Below, piece after piece: positions 22,492 to 34,123 of a stretch of DNA of 64,000 bases. The notes beneath the pieces are model-generated. The model did no database searches and was not told where the DNA came from. It was given only the letters and a program-made list of their open reading frames with translations. Origin of the DNA: Costus lasius (taxonomy: Eukaryota > Streptophyta > Magnoliopsida > Zingiberales > Costaceae); the NCBI GenBank assembly GCA_027563935.2, contig CM050448.1:63601843-63665842 (forward strand), in the 5' to 3' direction. Within the stretch, counting starts at the first letter, position 1. Each line of letters opens with the position of its first letter. The position numbers were made by a program, and so were the translations under genes.

Positions 22492-24711
22492 CTTCCACCT
22501 TGGAGGATGATGATTATGCTGGCTGAAATTAAGGTCAAGGCAACTGGGCAAATTAATAGCAGTCCAGCAGGAGATGCAACAAGAAAGGCATTCTTGATTC
22601 CCTCGTTCAAAAGTAATTCTTTCCTCCGTGGGTAAGCCAAGTCAACGAGAAGCTACTTTATTTTAGTAGAAAGTCATCTATGTAAAGCCATGTAATTATT
22701 CGAAATTAGAAGCTTGTGATGGCGAATAATAGTATCCTTCCCTCTTTTCTTCCCTCCGCTGTTCAGCCGACCACTTACACTCCCACAAATCCGTCCACGC
22801 CCTCTCCTGCATCTCCCAAAAAAATCCGATGGAACCTACCAACGCATGTGAGAAAAAAATTTTGATTCCTTAAGCTAGGTTGGATCCTATTGTATCGATG
22901 GCGAGAAATTTTATTTGATTCGCGTAAATAAGAAATTTGTTGAATTTTGTTAATCGATAAAAAATTGACCGAATCCGTTGAAAAGATTAGCAGATTTAGC
23001 TATATCAATCTAATTGAAAGAGAAGAAGAATTTGGATAAGATTAATTTTGACCTGGTGTTGTGAGATAGGATTGAAATTTAGTAATGATCAATTGTCATA
23101 GAATTATGGGACAAATTTGAAGTTTTGACCAAATTGGGATAACATAGTTCAGCATTTCCGATTGAATTTCGGTCAAAGCGTAAAATTCTGACCAAATTAG
23201 GATTTGATCCCAAATTTTTTTTAAATTTTGGATGCAAAAGAGTTGGACCATAGTTGAATTTTTAGTCAAATCATTAATTTTGACCCCTTATTAAAGTGGG
23301 GCAGACCTTGATTTGCTAAAGTGGGGCAGCTAAATAAAAAGCAATAGTTTGAGGTAAAACAATAAAAAATAATTTGAAGAAGAGGGGATGAGATCGAGTA
23401 GTTATAGAGGAGTTTAGGAGTTAACATGTGTGATGCCATCAAACGAAAAGGAGGAGAAGAGATCTAGAGACCTGACTATTTTTCGAACGCTACAGAGATA
23501 TTCATCCTTAACTTTGTTATTTTCGGACGTTAAAGGAGATAAGAAGAACCAAAGTAATTTCTATCTTCTTCTTCCTTTTTTTTTTATATCTTCATCATTT
23601 TAAACCATTTTGCTGAGAAAGAAAACTCCGGTTAAAATCCTCGTAACGGAGAAGACAACTTTGGTTAAATAATTAGCATGCAAACGGAGAAGAAAAATTC
23701 TGATTTAAAAAAATCTTTAAATAGATAGAGAACAAAATCTCGAGTAAAAAAAAATAGTATGTTGTCACCGTCCATCATTTCTTGCGCTGCTCGCTGTCAG
23801 AGATGATACAAAAACGAATAACAAAAAATGAGTTAATATCCTTCATGCTTGCTTGTCGCAATCAAGGATTTGGTCCAAGTTGTAGGCGTCATTGCTCATG
23901 ACTCCTGCTTGACATTCCTCTCCTCTACTCGTCTTTGACATCAATGCCTTCCAACCGGCGGAACAAATTCCTCTTCAAGCCTCAAGAGGATTAAATCGAA
24001 AGCTACAAATCTATTACCGAAGAAATTTGCTACACCGCAACTCACTGTCTTTTGTCGGCAAACTCAACATCCGAGCGTCTGATCAAATTGAAACTTTGGC
24101 TTGAAAATCTTTCAGGAGATCTCTTATGTATCTCTACTATGAATAGTTCTGAGTTCTTCTCGATGAGCTCGACATCTGTCCACCTGATCGAGCTTAAACC
24201 TTCTCCCTGAGTCTGTGAATTGATGAGTATTTGACCATCCAATAACCAGATTGCCAGAATGATTTTTTTGCAACCCTTGCTTTTGATGAATATTTCTTGC
24301 TTAGGACTCGTTCGACATCAAATCGTCATCAGCCAGCTACAAATTCCAGCGCTTAGTCCTTTTTTGCATGAATGACTTTCTACTGGAGTAGTTCCAGCAA
24401 TCAAACAATGGCCTACGGCCGGTGGCCAGCCTGTTTGTCTTTGATGCGGGTGAAGATAAAAAAGAAGCAACACCTCTTCTGGATGATCTCACCGCCTTCC
24501 TCTTGTCGTCATCACCATCAGGCTTTTTCATTCTAAGAGATGAAGGCAACGGTTTGAAGTTACGAAAGCATTGCCGCCTCTTCCGCTCTTAGTGACCTCT
24601 ACTTTGTGACCTCTACTTTGATCTATATAATTCAACTCCGAAACTTCGCCACCCTTCTCTAAAGCAAGACACAACCACCTTCACCATCATTTCATCTCCA
24701 TCACATAGCGA
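22492..24711. other. Upstream region of the HVA22-like gene and AT-rich spacer
   Basis: 22492-22900 would hold the 5' UTR and promoter of the HVA22-like gene; I see no decisive TATA or ABRE site. 22900-23800 is AT-rich with short local repeats (AAAGTGGGGCAG twice near 23295-23330). 23860-24600 includes a 66-codon minus frame (24042-24242) with two similar segments (RWTDVELIEK and RRSDVEFADK) that I do not recognise. No match to the retrotransposons in this window. Confidence 0.5.
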
Positions 24712-24716
24712 AACCA

Positions 24717-26864
24717 TGATGTGGGGTGGGAACATGAAATATGGGCTAGCAAGAAGTTAAAATCAAAGGGAACAAGCTAGCATACAAGATTATCTAACGT
24801 GTTTTTTCAAGATATATTTTTTGATATTTTTAGATTAAAAAACCAAAAATACCTCAACTCCTAAACATGGGTTCTAACATGCCAAAATTAAACTATAAAC
24901 ATGTGATCTACTATTAAGCATGCACTCATAAACTAAAATATTTTTAATCTAGGAATTGAAAACTAGAAGGAATACTTACATAGCGACCCTTGAGAATAGA
25001 AGGATCATATTGTCCCGATCTTCAATGGTCCTACTCTTATGGAAGGAGTTGCATCATTACAGGCACACCATCACAACAAACTCACACATGCGTGAGTGTT
25101 AAAACTAGGGTTTAAAGTCCAAAGTCCTTTTACAACAAAGAGATCAAGAGGGGAGGTTAAGCCTCCAAGTTCCTCTTGCTAACAAAAAAGCTTAACTAAT
25201 CTACTATTTAAGAAGGGTGGAAGAAGAGATCTTGCGCCAAGATGAGTCCTCCATGCTATTGCGCCATCCTCCTACAAGACACACACAAGGTGTAGTAAGA
25301 TTGTTCTTGAAGAGGGAGAATGAAACAACACAAATAGTTAGAAAGACTTAGCTTGTCAATGAGTTCTCTTCAACTTGCGCCACTATGTGGAAGAGGGGTT
25401 TCTTGCGCCAAGTTGATGGGGAGATCTTTGAAGAGGTTGTGCCACTTGTTGGTTGAAGATGATGTGATGCGCCACTTGTTGGCTGAAGAGGTTATCTTCT
25501 TGCGCCAAAGTGGAGGATGAAGTCCTTTGAAGATGAGATGCGCCACTTGTTGAGAGGAGTTTTCTTGCACCAAAAGTTGATTGAAGATGATGGAGATGCG
25601 CCACTTGTTGGTTGAATGAGGTGGAGATGCGCCACGTGAGGGTGTAGGGTAGGTATACGCCACTTGAAGATTGAAGAGGATGCTCCTTGCGCAAAGTTGA
25701 TAGAGAGATCTTTGTAGGAGAGGTTAGCGAAGGGAACCTTGGCCCTTGGGGAAGAAGTGGAGATAGGTGACACAAGCACCTCAGAGGAGAAGGGGATAGG
25801 GAAGGGGGCGACACAAGCACCCAAGGTTTCCTAGGAAACTAATCGACATTTTCATTATTCAAAAGCTAATCCCACTTACATGCGTTTACATGTTTTGTAG
25901 ACATTTGCTCAACGTTTACAAAAGAGCAAAATAAGAAAGAAATTTGAGGCCTTCAATGACAAGGAGTTGGCGCTTGCAATCTTTCCTTGTGTAATGAGAA
26001 TTTTGAATTATTCCTTTGCTTGGCCGAATAATGCTTTGCTTGCTTGGGCGGCTTGGGTGACAATGCTTCCTTATTTGCTGAGGCTTTGATCGAATTGTAT
26101 TGAGCTCTTTCCATCCTTGGTTGGTGAGGCATTGATCGAATTCTTTTAAGCTCTTTCCATCCTTGGTTGGTGCTTGGATTACTTCCTCTTTGGCTTGGAT
26201 GAATATGGAAAACTTTTAGTGGCCTTGGCGCATTCTTCTTTGCTTGGGCGCCAAGAAAAGGTGACAATGCTTCCATCTATGCCATGGACGAATTTGCATT
26301 TGAATTCTTCCCATGAGTAGCTTCAAGAGGTGGCAAGTTTCCTTGAGTTGGCATTGACTCCTTCCTTCCATGGTGTGAACACAACTTGATTCCTTGATTT
26401 AAGGGATTTGATGGAGAGCTTTAATCAAATCTTGAGTGGTCGCATATCCCTTGAGGATTTGAAATAGAAACCGATTTCTTGCAAGGTGGATGGTGGCCAA
26501 CAAATGTGGAAAGGTGAGATGAACTCCTTTCATCTCAAGTCTTCACTTGGAGCTTGGCTTGGAAGTGACTTTTCTTAATTGGAGCTAGCTTTGTTGAGTG
26601 AGCTTTGAGCTAGCCTTGAGCTTGTCCACATGAGTTGTAAATGCTTATTACACTACTCCTACTTGGATGCAACATTATGCCATGCACTAACTCTACTATG
26701 ATGCAACATAATTGCCATAAAAGAAAATTACAAAACAAAGTATAAAAATTACCAAATGTAGCTACATGATGGATGCAATGCAAAGGTGCCTTAGGGTATC
26801 CATAAACTAGGGTAGCCTTAAGCTCCATTTATATTTTCTTGGGTCATGGTCTCTACCCCCATCA
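24717..26864 (-). mobile_element. Solo LTR of the gypsy H family (2,148 bp) with target duplication
   Basis: Ends are TGATG...CATCA, flanked by AACCA on both sides (24712-24716 and 26865-26869). It is homologous in inverted orientation to the H LTR at 30144-31751; for example 24970-25065 is the reverse complement of about 31445-31550, next to each LTR's inner end. No internal region is present, so it arose by LTR-LTR recombination that deleted the body. Confidence 0.88.
25375..25700. repeat. Short degenerate repeats inside the solo LTR
   Basis: The motif TGCGCCACTTGTTGG and variants recur about six to eight times with GAAGATGA-type spacers of 20-60 bp. Frames across it (25370-25824) are repeat-derived Ser/His-rich strings, not genes. 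The spacing is irregular, so this is not a CRISPR array. Confidence 0.75.
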
Positions 26865-26869
26865 AACCA

Positions 26870-27812
26870 CCACTCCTATAGCCGCCATTCACCGTGTCTC
26901 TGAGCAAACCGAGAGACGGTTGCAGCACCTATATCTGGCTTAATGATAAACCTGTATGAACCAGATCTTATTCAATTTGGCATAACCCTTGCCTAATATC
27001 GTCAGTCCTAACCTTCTTTCACCGACAATCCCCTCTTTGTTGTGGCTTCCATCATCGGATCTTCCCTTCCCACCTTAATGATAAACAAAGCAAATAACTA
27101 AAACAGCCTCATTGTCACTTTCCTTCCCACAAAAATCAAACCCAAGATAGCAGCTTCTGCTGTCATCTTCCAAGTTGTCTCTTCACATCAGCTTCCATAC
27201 TCCCTCAAACAGCCTTATCGTCACTTTCCTTCCCACAAAAATCAAACCCAAGATAGCAGCTTCTGCTGTCATCTTCCAAGTTGTCTCTTCACATCAGCCT
27301 CCATACTCCCTCCCCTTTTCTAAGCATGTTGTCATCCACTAATCATCACTACGGAAATAGGAAAAGATTTTTGTAGTAGGGTGCCCTGCTGTGCACGATC
27401 AGCAAGGCAGAGTAATCACTCATACATGCATTTTAAAGCAGGGTGGTGAATCGCGATGCAAAATCAACGCACAAAAATGTTCGGTTAACATACACAAAAT
27501 CAATGCATCTCCCCCTGATTCTTACTCCATCGTGACGAATCACCTCTGCCCCCTGAGATCTGACAATTTTTCGCTTCACACTCTGGCCATCACGATCTCT
27601 CCGCTCTATGGCTGTCGCATTCTCTTTGCTCTGTAGCTATCATGTTCGCTCCATTCTCTAGCCATCATGATGAGTTCCTCTTATCTCACAACAAAAAATC
27701 ATGACGCTCACTAGTTTAGGGTTTAATTTTTTTTCTTTGTTCGTTGCTTGCTACCCTTTCATTTTGCTTTATAGACACGAATCGGTGTGCTTGCCATCCG
27801 ACACTCCCTCGG
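26870..27812. other. Non-coding spacer, probably the older insertion substrate
   Basis: Continues the sequence interrupted by the solo LTR (24711 joins 26865 when the LTR and one AACCA are removed). It holds the 106-bp tandem duplication listed separately and CT-rich DNA. The 81-codon frame at 27391-27636 has no recognisable features. Ends at the start of LTR I. Confidence 0.5.
27101..27312. repeat. Tandem duplication, two near-identical 106-bp units
   Basis: 27101-27206 and 27207-27312 share the segment from CAGCCT(C/T)AT through TCTTCACATCAGC(T/C)TCCATACTCCCTC with only a few differences, so the duplication is fairly recent. Confidence 0.9.
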
Positions 27813-28888
27813 TGATGCAGGAGAAGCTAGCCCTGAAGAATGGGATGAATCTGCAGAGAAAATGCCCCTGAAAACTTTTCTGCGAGCTGAACACGGGCAG
27901 GCCGTGAAGCCTGTCACAGGTCGGCCTCGGCAAGAAATCCAGATTGTAAGCACGGCCATGTGTCCCGTCACAGGCAGGCCGTGATGAGATCGGCAGAATT
28001 CTGTGAAACCGATCATGGCCGTGAAGAGAAACACGGGCAGGCCATGATCGCTTCGACGAAAAATGGAAAAACCGATGATTTCGGACCCCAACGTGATCAC
28101 GGCCGTGACGAGAAGCACGGCCAGGCTGTGATCACTTCTGCAAATTCGGGAGCACTTGATCATGGCCGTGAACACCATCACGGCCAGGCCTTGATGACCT
28201 CGGCAGACCCCAACAGAACTGATCATGGCCATGAACAGAAGCACGGCCAGGCCGTATCCACCCCTGAAGGCTCTATTTCACCCCGACGACCCCGTTTTAA
28301 TATGCACAACCCTCCCTACCATGTTCATCCATCCAAGGAGGATCTCAAAGAGCCCAACAAGGTGGAAATTTGGTAGTCCCAACGCCCATCCTATCCACCG
28401 GACCGTTACATGGGCGTTGTTAGCCCGTTATCAATCCATACCGAGGTGCTTCCACCCAAGAGCCTTGCAACCCAACCTCATGAAAGCCTAGTCCAGGATG
28501 GGCAGCATAATCATCTCAACAACACAGCCCAATAGCGCATAAAAACGGTCGTCACCCAGCCTACAACATCCAAGTTCTGTTGTTTCATCGCGGCATGCTC
28601 CGAACGCATCTAACCACCCGACCGTACTCCAGGACGAGGAATCAAGGGACATGCGCCAGCTTCACTTTATTTGTTAGGAGCAATTTGTTAGTTCTGAGTG
28701 CTGTTGTTCTCCCCTCGCATCGGTGTTGCCCCGAAACGTATTCGTCGTCGTTTTCATTGTGTTTTCTTGCTGCACTTTCCAGGCATTTTCACTTCCCTCG
28801 TCTCAAGACCCTCTCCCATTTTTCTGTGCATTGTGTAACACCGTAGAGTACGGCATTAAGGACCAACCAACCCATTGTAGCTGCATCA
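27813..28888 (+). repeat. 5' LTR of gypsy element I (1,076 bp)
   Basis: Bounded by a 7-bp terminal inverted repeat, TGATGCA...TGCATCA, and followed four bases later by a primer-binding site. The left limit rests on that inverted repeat and on resemblance to the TGATGG start of LTR H. It contains the palindrome-rich repeats described separately. Left flank is CTCGG; no partner is visible because the element is incomplete. Confidence 0.7.
27880..28262. repeat. Tandem ~60-bp repeats with GATCAcGGCCGTGA / CACGGgCAGGCCGTGATC halves
   Basis: About five to six diverged units, each pairing a GATCATGGCCGTGA-like block with a CACGGCCAGGCCGTGATC-like block so that the two halves can pair. The plus-strand frame 27960-28376 reads as repeats of DHGREEKHGQA, which reflects the DNA repeat rather than a protein. 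Confidence 0.8.
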
Positions 28889-28892
28889 ATTC

Positions 28893-28903
28893 TGGTATCA
28901 GAG
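28893..28903 (+). other. Primer-binding site of element I
   Basis: TGGTATCAGAG four bases after LTR I, initiator tRNA-Met type. It supports the LTR I right boundary and plus orientation. The leader 28904-29036 shows nothing else. Confidence 0.85.
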
Positions 28904-29036
28904 GAGTTGCGCGTTCGATTCTTATCGTTTGCACGGTCCAACTCTGTTGCATAACATATTTCAACATTGTTTTCTATATTAAGCACTTAGCCAAATTTCC
29001 CCTACTTTGTGCATGGTGACTACGAGGTAACAAGTC

Positions 29037-30143
29037 ATGTCATCCCAATTCCCTGAAACCCAAGAGTCGGTCCGACCCTCGGAATGGACTAGTACTCCGT
29101 TAGACTCCATCACTGCACTTACGGCAAAAGTAGATACGCTAACCATGCAGCTTGCCGCCTATAAACAGGCGACGGACACCACAGTCCAACAACTTAAGCT
29201 GTCGACAGATACCGCAGTCCAGCAGCGCTTGGCTGGATTCCGGCGCCCTAACCCGAGTCAACCCCTCCATCTGCCTACCCCGCTCCCACTAGAGAGTTAC
29301 CCTCGGTTGCCGCGCCCCCTCGGCGCCAACCCTTTGAGGATGAGTCCAGCCATCGTAGGCCTTTTGCGGCCCATGGGGGCCCCGGCCTATGAGAATGAGC
29401 CCTTCGATGATGATGATGTGTGGGCCGCACAAAGGCCTTAGGCCCAGCCCCGCTACGAGCGCACCCGATCGGACGATGACTTTCGTCGCTTCATCCGAGA
29501 CACTCCCGCACACTTCGCGGGCGGTCTAGACCCCACGCAATTCCTGGATTGGGTTGCATCTATCGATACCTACTTCAACCTGAGTGATTGTCCCCCACAT
29601 ATGCAGGTTCGGTACGTCCGAAACTTGCTTGAGGGCCCAGCACGTTTACATTGGCAGAATGTGGAGCTCCAAAATGAGCAGCACGCCCTCTGTCCGATCA
29701 CCCGTTGGGAGGAGATGAAATATCATCTCCGCGAGCGATACGTACCCCCCTCGCATAGGCAGCGCCTCCTTGACCAATATAGTAGCCTACACGAAGGGCC
29801 GGGTACCATCAAGGAGTACCGTCTCACTTTTGACACATTACAGCTTCGTTGTAAGTTGCAAGAGGACCCCGAACTAGTGTTGTCTAAGTTTAAGTACGGG
29901 CTCCGTTCGGACATCGGACGGGCCCTACCCATTTATGGTTTGGAGATGTTAGATCAGACCTTCCAGCGCGCTCGAGATATCGAGCAAGAGCTGCATACTG
30001 CGGCTAAGCGCAGTGAGTTTGGTACCCATCGGCGCCCGTTCCCTAGCGGGTCCCCACCTGTCCACCATCGGACTGAACGAACTGAGCCTCGTTCTGGCCC
30101 ACGGCCCGCTCCTAAAATCCATGGCTCCATGCGGCTTCCTCCT
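29037..30143 (+). pseudogene. Element I gag, interrupted
   Basis: The start ATG at 29037 opens a coiled, Thr/Gln-rich N-terminus (ALTAKVDTLTMQLAAYKQ). One in-frame TAG (29439-29441) precedes the retrotransposon gag domain: AHFAGGLDPTQFLDWVASID, then YVRNLLEGPARLHWQN, RWEEMKYHLRERYVPP and YGLRSDIGRALP. The frame is cut in its basic/Pro-rich tail by the H LTR at 30144 and runs only a few codons into it. The zinc knuckle and pol are not found in the window. Confidence 0.82.
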
Positions 30144-31751
30144 TGATGGAGAGACCAACCCTGCCCCTAGAAGGTCTGGAAGGGCTAGAAGGAAGCCCAT
30201 CAGATATGGCCTTTCCTCCTAGGTCACCCTTTTTCCTTATTTGCACTTTTTCCGATTTGCCTTGAATAAGCCCTAGTGCACCCTGTAGTTTCCTTATTAG
30301 GTCTTGCATTATCTCCTAGAATAGTCTACTGGTTTTTGTGTCAATAATTGGGCAGGTTAAAGCCCAGCTCAAGGGAAGCTAGGAAGCTCAAGCTAAGCCA
30401 CTCAAGTGGAGCTCCAATTATGGAAGGAAGCACTACAACACTTGACTAGAGACTTCAAGTTGAAGGAGCTCATATTGAATGCAACTCCACCTTCCAAATC
30501 AACCCAAGGCGCCACCTAATAAGAGGAAGAATTCGAATGTGAAGAACCAGCCCACAACTTGCCAATTGAGGAGCCTTCAATGCGCCTAGCCATCAAGGAT
30601 CAATCAAGATCCACAAATCAAGGGATCACCATCTAGATCCCCAATTTGTGGAATCAACTTTGGAAATCTCTAGCCGCCCATGCTCTTGAAGGAAGGCTTT
30701 TCAAAATTCAAATGGACGCCATCTCATCCAAGCAAACAAGGAAGGAGCTCAAGAGGATTCGGCCACAAGGAAGCTCGACCAAAGAAAGAATTCGAAATTC
30801 AAAATTGCTAAAGGAAATGTTTTAATTGAGCATTAATTTCTTCCATAACTTTGTGATTGTGCCTAGGGTGAATTGTCACCCTTGCCCATGGCTTGTTGAG
30901 CCTATAAATTGTAACCCTCTCCTCATTGTCGATTAGTTGCCTAGATGAAAACTTTGTGTTAGCATTGGTGCTTGTGTCGCCTAAGTATTTTCTATCTCCC
31001 CTCTCCTCCAAAGGGCCGAGCCCTTTCACTTCTTCCCCTTCTTCTCAAGTCCTCAACGCATTCAAACCCCTTGAAGGATCTTGCACACTTTGGCGAGACT
31101 CTTTGAAAGCCTCATCATCCTTTGATCTCGGCAAACAACAAAGACCATTAAGGGATCCTTCACTTTCGGATAGCATGAAGAACAACATCAACAAGGCTTC
31201 AAATCGGCTAAGTTCTTTCCCCTCTTCCTTCTATAATTTCTAGAACTTGTTTCTACACTAATCAAAGTGCTTGTTGTAGGGAAACGCAAGGCTTGGAGAT
31301 CCTCTTGGCGCAAATCATTTCCCCTCTTCCTTCCCCCCTCTCTCCTTTAGTTAAAGTGTTAAGGGAATTTGTGAGGCTTAACCTCCCCCTTAGTTCTTGA
31401 TCTGTAATATGAATCCGTGGTATGTGCGGATCTCGCTTGTCTGTGTTTGCTTGTAATGATGCAACTCCTTCCATCAGAGTAGGACCGTTGAAGACCGGGA
31501 CGTCACGATCCTTCTATTCTGAAGGATCGCACTGTGAGTATTCCTTCTAGCATTTCATTTCATAGATTAGGTGTCTTTCAAATTCGTAGTTTAAAGTAAC
31601 TTAGTTTCGATTTTCTCTACTTATAAAATACCAAAAATATTTTCCAACTCCGTTAGAAGTAATTCCGGTTTTTATTATAAAATACAAAAAAACTATTTTT
31701 ACAGAAGCGTTGTTTGCCTGCACCTCTGTCCTGTGTTTGCCCCCTACATCA
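30144..31751 (+). repeat. 5' LTR of gypsy element H (1,608 bp)
   Basis: TGATG...CATCA ends; followed after two bases by the primer-binding site. It interrupts gag of element I. Left flank is CTCCT; the partner flank is lost because H is truncated. Same family as the solo LTR at 24717-26864, but diverged and shorter. Confidence 0.85.
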
Positions 31752-31753
31752 GT

Positions 31754-31765
31754 TGGTATCAGAGC
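31754..31765 (+). other. Primer-binding site of element H
   Basis: TGGTATCAGAGC, two bases after the LTR end, complementary to initiator tRNA-Met. Confidence 0.92.
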
Positions 31766-31930
31766 CTATCTTAGAATAGATTTTAGCCTCAAAACTAATT
31801 TTCAACTTCTAAGACTTTCTTGGACCTAGGTGTTTTAAAGAAGTGGTTTTCATAATCTGCTACTATACTTATCATAATAATCTTAGTAGCCTTATTTTCA
31901 AAACTACTCTTTTTCAAAACTACTACCACA

Positions 31931-34123
31931 ATGACTACTAGATCTGGTGCAAACTACAATAACCACCCTGAAACTGAACCTGACAGGATTGATAGGATGT
32001 ATCAAATGATAATGGATAGGTTTGACCAAATGGACACTAGGATTCACGATCTAGAAACTCATAGAGGCTCTAGAACCCCTAGTCACACCTCAAATGGACC
32101 CATCCTAGAACCACCCACTCAAAACAATAGAGATCTTCCTAGGGAAGACCAAGAACCTGAATGGGATGAACCACGTGCTCAACCCTACCATAGACCTAAG
32201 GAGGAGGATGTGCAACGCAACATCAAACTCACACCTCCAACCTTTAGTGGTTCCGTTGACCCTAGAGAGTTCCTAGATTGGGTTGACAAACTCGAACGAT
32301 ATTTTGACTGGAGCATGATGCCTAGTCGATCTAAGGTTAGGTTCACCCGTTGTCTCTTAGAAGGTACTGCTAGGTTATACTGGACAAGTGTAGAGAGGAA
32401 CCAAGAATTGTTGAGGCGCCAACCTATTGAGAGATGGGAAGAGATGCGAGATAAACTTAGGGAAAAATATGTCCCTCCCTACTTCCAACTCAAAATAATT
32501 GATGAAGCCATGAGCCTAGTCCAAGGTAGCCAATCTGTCACCGATTATACCACTAGGTTTGATGAGCTCCTTTTGAGGAGTGGCATCCATGAAGAATCCC
32601 ATGTCTCCCTTAGCAGGTATAAGAATGGACTTAGACCCGAGATCAAGAGAGGAATGACCTATCTCCAAATAGAGTCTAGAGAGATCGCCTACCAAAGAGC
32701 CTTAGAGGTAGAGGAAAACCTAAAGAGAGCTTTTAGGAGAGAGTTTAGTTCCCCTAAAACTTATCCTAAGACACCTACAAGCTCCCAACCCAAAGCCCCA
32801 ACATCAACACCCTCAAGACCTAGGACTGTCCAAGAACCTAGAGTCACTTGCCATGCTTGTCACCAAGTAGGACACTATATGAAAGACTGCCCGAAGAGAG
32901 TCCTATACTTAAGTGAAGAGAAACATGAGGAAACTTATGAGGAAAATCATGAAGAAACCCATAACCCTGATTCTGGATGTATGATTTGTGAAGAGTTAGT
33001 CTATGATAGTGGTGAAGAACAAACTCAAGACACCTTAGCAGTGGTTAGATGCACCCTGATCAAACCTACCCCAACTGAGGACTGGCATAGGACCAGTATT
33101 TTCCACACCTACACGAAATGCAATGGCAACATGTGCAAAGTAGTGATAGATGGGGGAAGTAGTCTAAACGCGGTCTCTCACACAGCCTTAGTGAAATTCA
33201 ACCTTAAGGCAGAACCGCACCCTAGTCCCTATAGCATATCCTGGGTCAATCAGTCTAGTGTCCCAGTCACCCATAGGTGCTTAGTACCCCTTCAGTTTGC
33301 CATCTACCAAGGCAAGATTTGGTGTGACGTCATAACCATGGATGTCGCCCAAGTCTTACTCGGTCGCCCATGGTTATTTGACATGGATGTTATCCACTAC
33401 GGTCGGACTAACACCTATGTCTTTAGCCATGATGGGCAAAAGATCAAACTGAAGCCTTCCATGCCTAAAGAACTTAAGGCTTCCACCAATAAGGGTAGGA
33501 TAGAAGAACCTAAGGAACCCAAACCTACCATCCAACTCATAAGGCCCCATGCCTTTACCCAAGACTGCTTAGAGTCCAAGCAAGTGTACTCCCTAGTCAT
33601 TAAGGAAACCAACTTAGATGAGGAGTCACCCATACCCCTAGAAGTTGAGACCCTACTCTCAGGGTACTCTGAGCTCACTAGAGATGAACTTCCCAATGGA
33701 TTACCTCCCCTTAGAGAAATCCAACATGCCATAGACCTTGTCCCGGGTTCTACTCTCCCACACTTGCCCCACTATAGGATGAACCCCATTGAGCATCAGG
33801 AGCTCAAGAGACAAGTAGATGAACTCTTAGACAAGGGTTTCATTAGGGAAAGCCTTAGCCCATGTGCGGTACCTGCCCTTCTTACCCCAAAGAAGGATGG
33901 AAGCTGGCGCATGTGTATAGACTGTAGGGCAATGAACAGGATAACCATCAAATATAGATTTCCCATCCTAAGATTAGATGACATGCTTGACATGCTGGTA
34001 GGTTCTAAGTGGTTTAGCAAGCTAGACCTTAGAAGTGGATACCACCAAGTTAGGATAAGACTTGGGGATGAGTGGAAGATGCAGGTGAACCTTGCGAATA
34101 AGCATCATACCAGATCATTATAG
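31931..34123 (+). CDS. Element H gag-protease-RT polyprotein, truncated in RT
   Basis: A 730-codon open frame, 180 bp after the LTR. Order: Gag (SGSVDPREFLDWVDKLERYF at about 110-130; LLEGTARLYWTSVERN), zinc knuckle CHACHQVGHYMKDC (about 300), aspartic protease with VVIDGGSSLNAVS (Asp-Gly-Gly in place of Asp-Ser/Thr-Gly, near 400), and the RT fingers: KGFIRESLSPCAVPALLTPKK, RMCIDCRAMNRI and FSKLDLRSGYHQVRI. Homology stops at DEWKM (about 34083); the last ~13 residues come from foreign DNA. The YxDD motif, RNase H and integrase are absent. Sequence style suits a CRM/Reina-like chromovirus; inferred only. The retained part has no stop. Confidence 0.88.
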   Translation: MTTRSGANYNNHPETEPDRIDRMYQMIMDRFDQMDTRIHDLETHRGSRTPSHTSNGPILEPPTQNNRDLPREDQEPEWDEPRAQPYHRPKEEDVQRNIKLTPPTFSGSVDPREFLDWVDKLERYFDWSMMPSRSKVRFTRCLLEGTARLYWTSVERNQELLRRQPIERWEEMRDKLREKYVPPYFQLKIIDEAMSLVQGSQSVTDYTTRFDELLLRSGIHEESHVSLSRYKNGLRPEIKRGMTYLQIESREIAYQRALEVEENLKRAFRREFSSPKTYPKTPTSSQPKAPTSTPSRPRTVQEPRVTCHACHQVGHYMKDCPKRVLYLSEEKHEETYEENHEETHNPDSGCMICEELVYDSGEEQTQDTLAVVRCTLIKPTPTEDWHRTSIFHTYTKCNGNMCKVVIDGGSSLNAVSHTALVKFNLKAEPHPSPYSISWVNQSSVPVTHRCLVPLQFAIYQGKIWCDVITMDVAQVLLGRPWLFDMDVIHYGRTNTYVFSHDGQKIKLKPSMPKELKASTNKGRIEEPKEPKPTIQLIRPHAFTQDCLESKQVYSLVIKETNLDEESPIPLEVETLLSGYSELTRDELPNGLPPLREIQHAIDLVPGSTLPHLPHYRMNPIEHQELKRQVDELLDKGFIRESLSPCAVPALLTPKKDGSWRMCIDCRAMNRITIKYRFPILRLDDMLDMLVGSKWFSKLDLRSGYHQVRIRLGDEWKMQVNLANKHHTRSL

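Noticed and set aside
25375..25700. Possible CRISPR-like array (repeated TGCGCCACTTGTTGG)
   Set aside because: Irregular spacing, degenerate units, no cas genes, and inside a plant retrotransposon LTR.
27960..28376. 138-codon His/Gly-repeat protein
   Set aside because: Repeats come from the tandem palindromic DNA of LTR I; no upstream signal and no homologue recognised.
28893..28903. TGGTATCAGAG sites as tRNA genes
   Set aside because: Only the primer-binding 3' end is present next to LTRs; no tRNA fold follows. The same applies to the other such sites.
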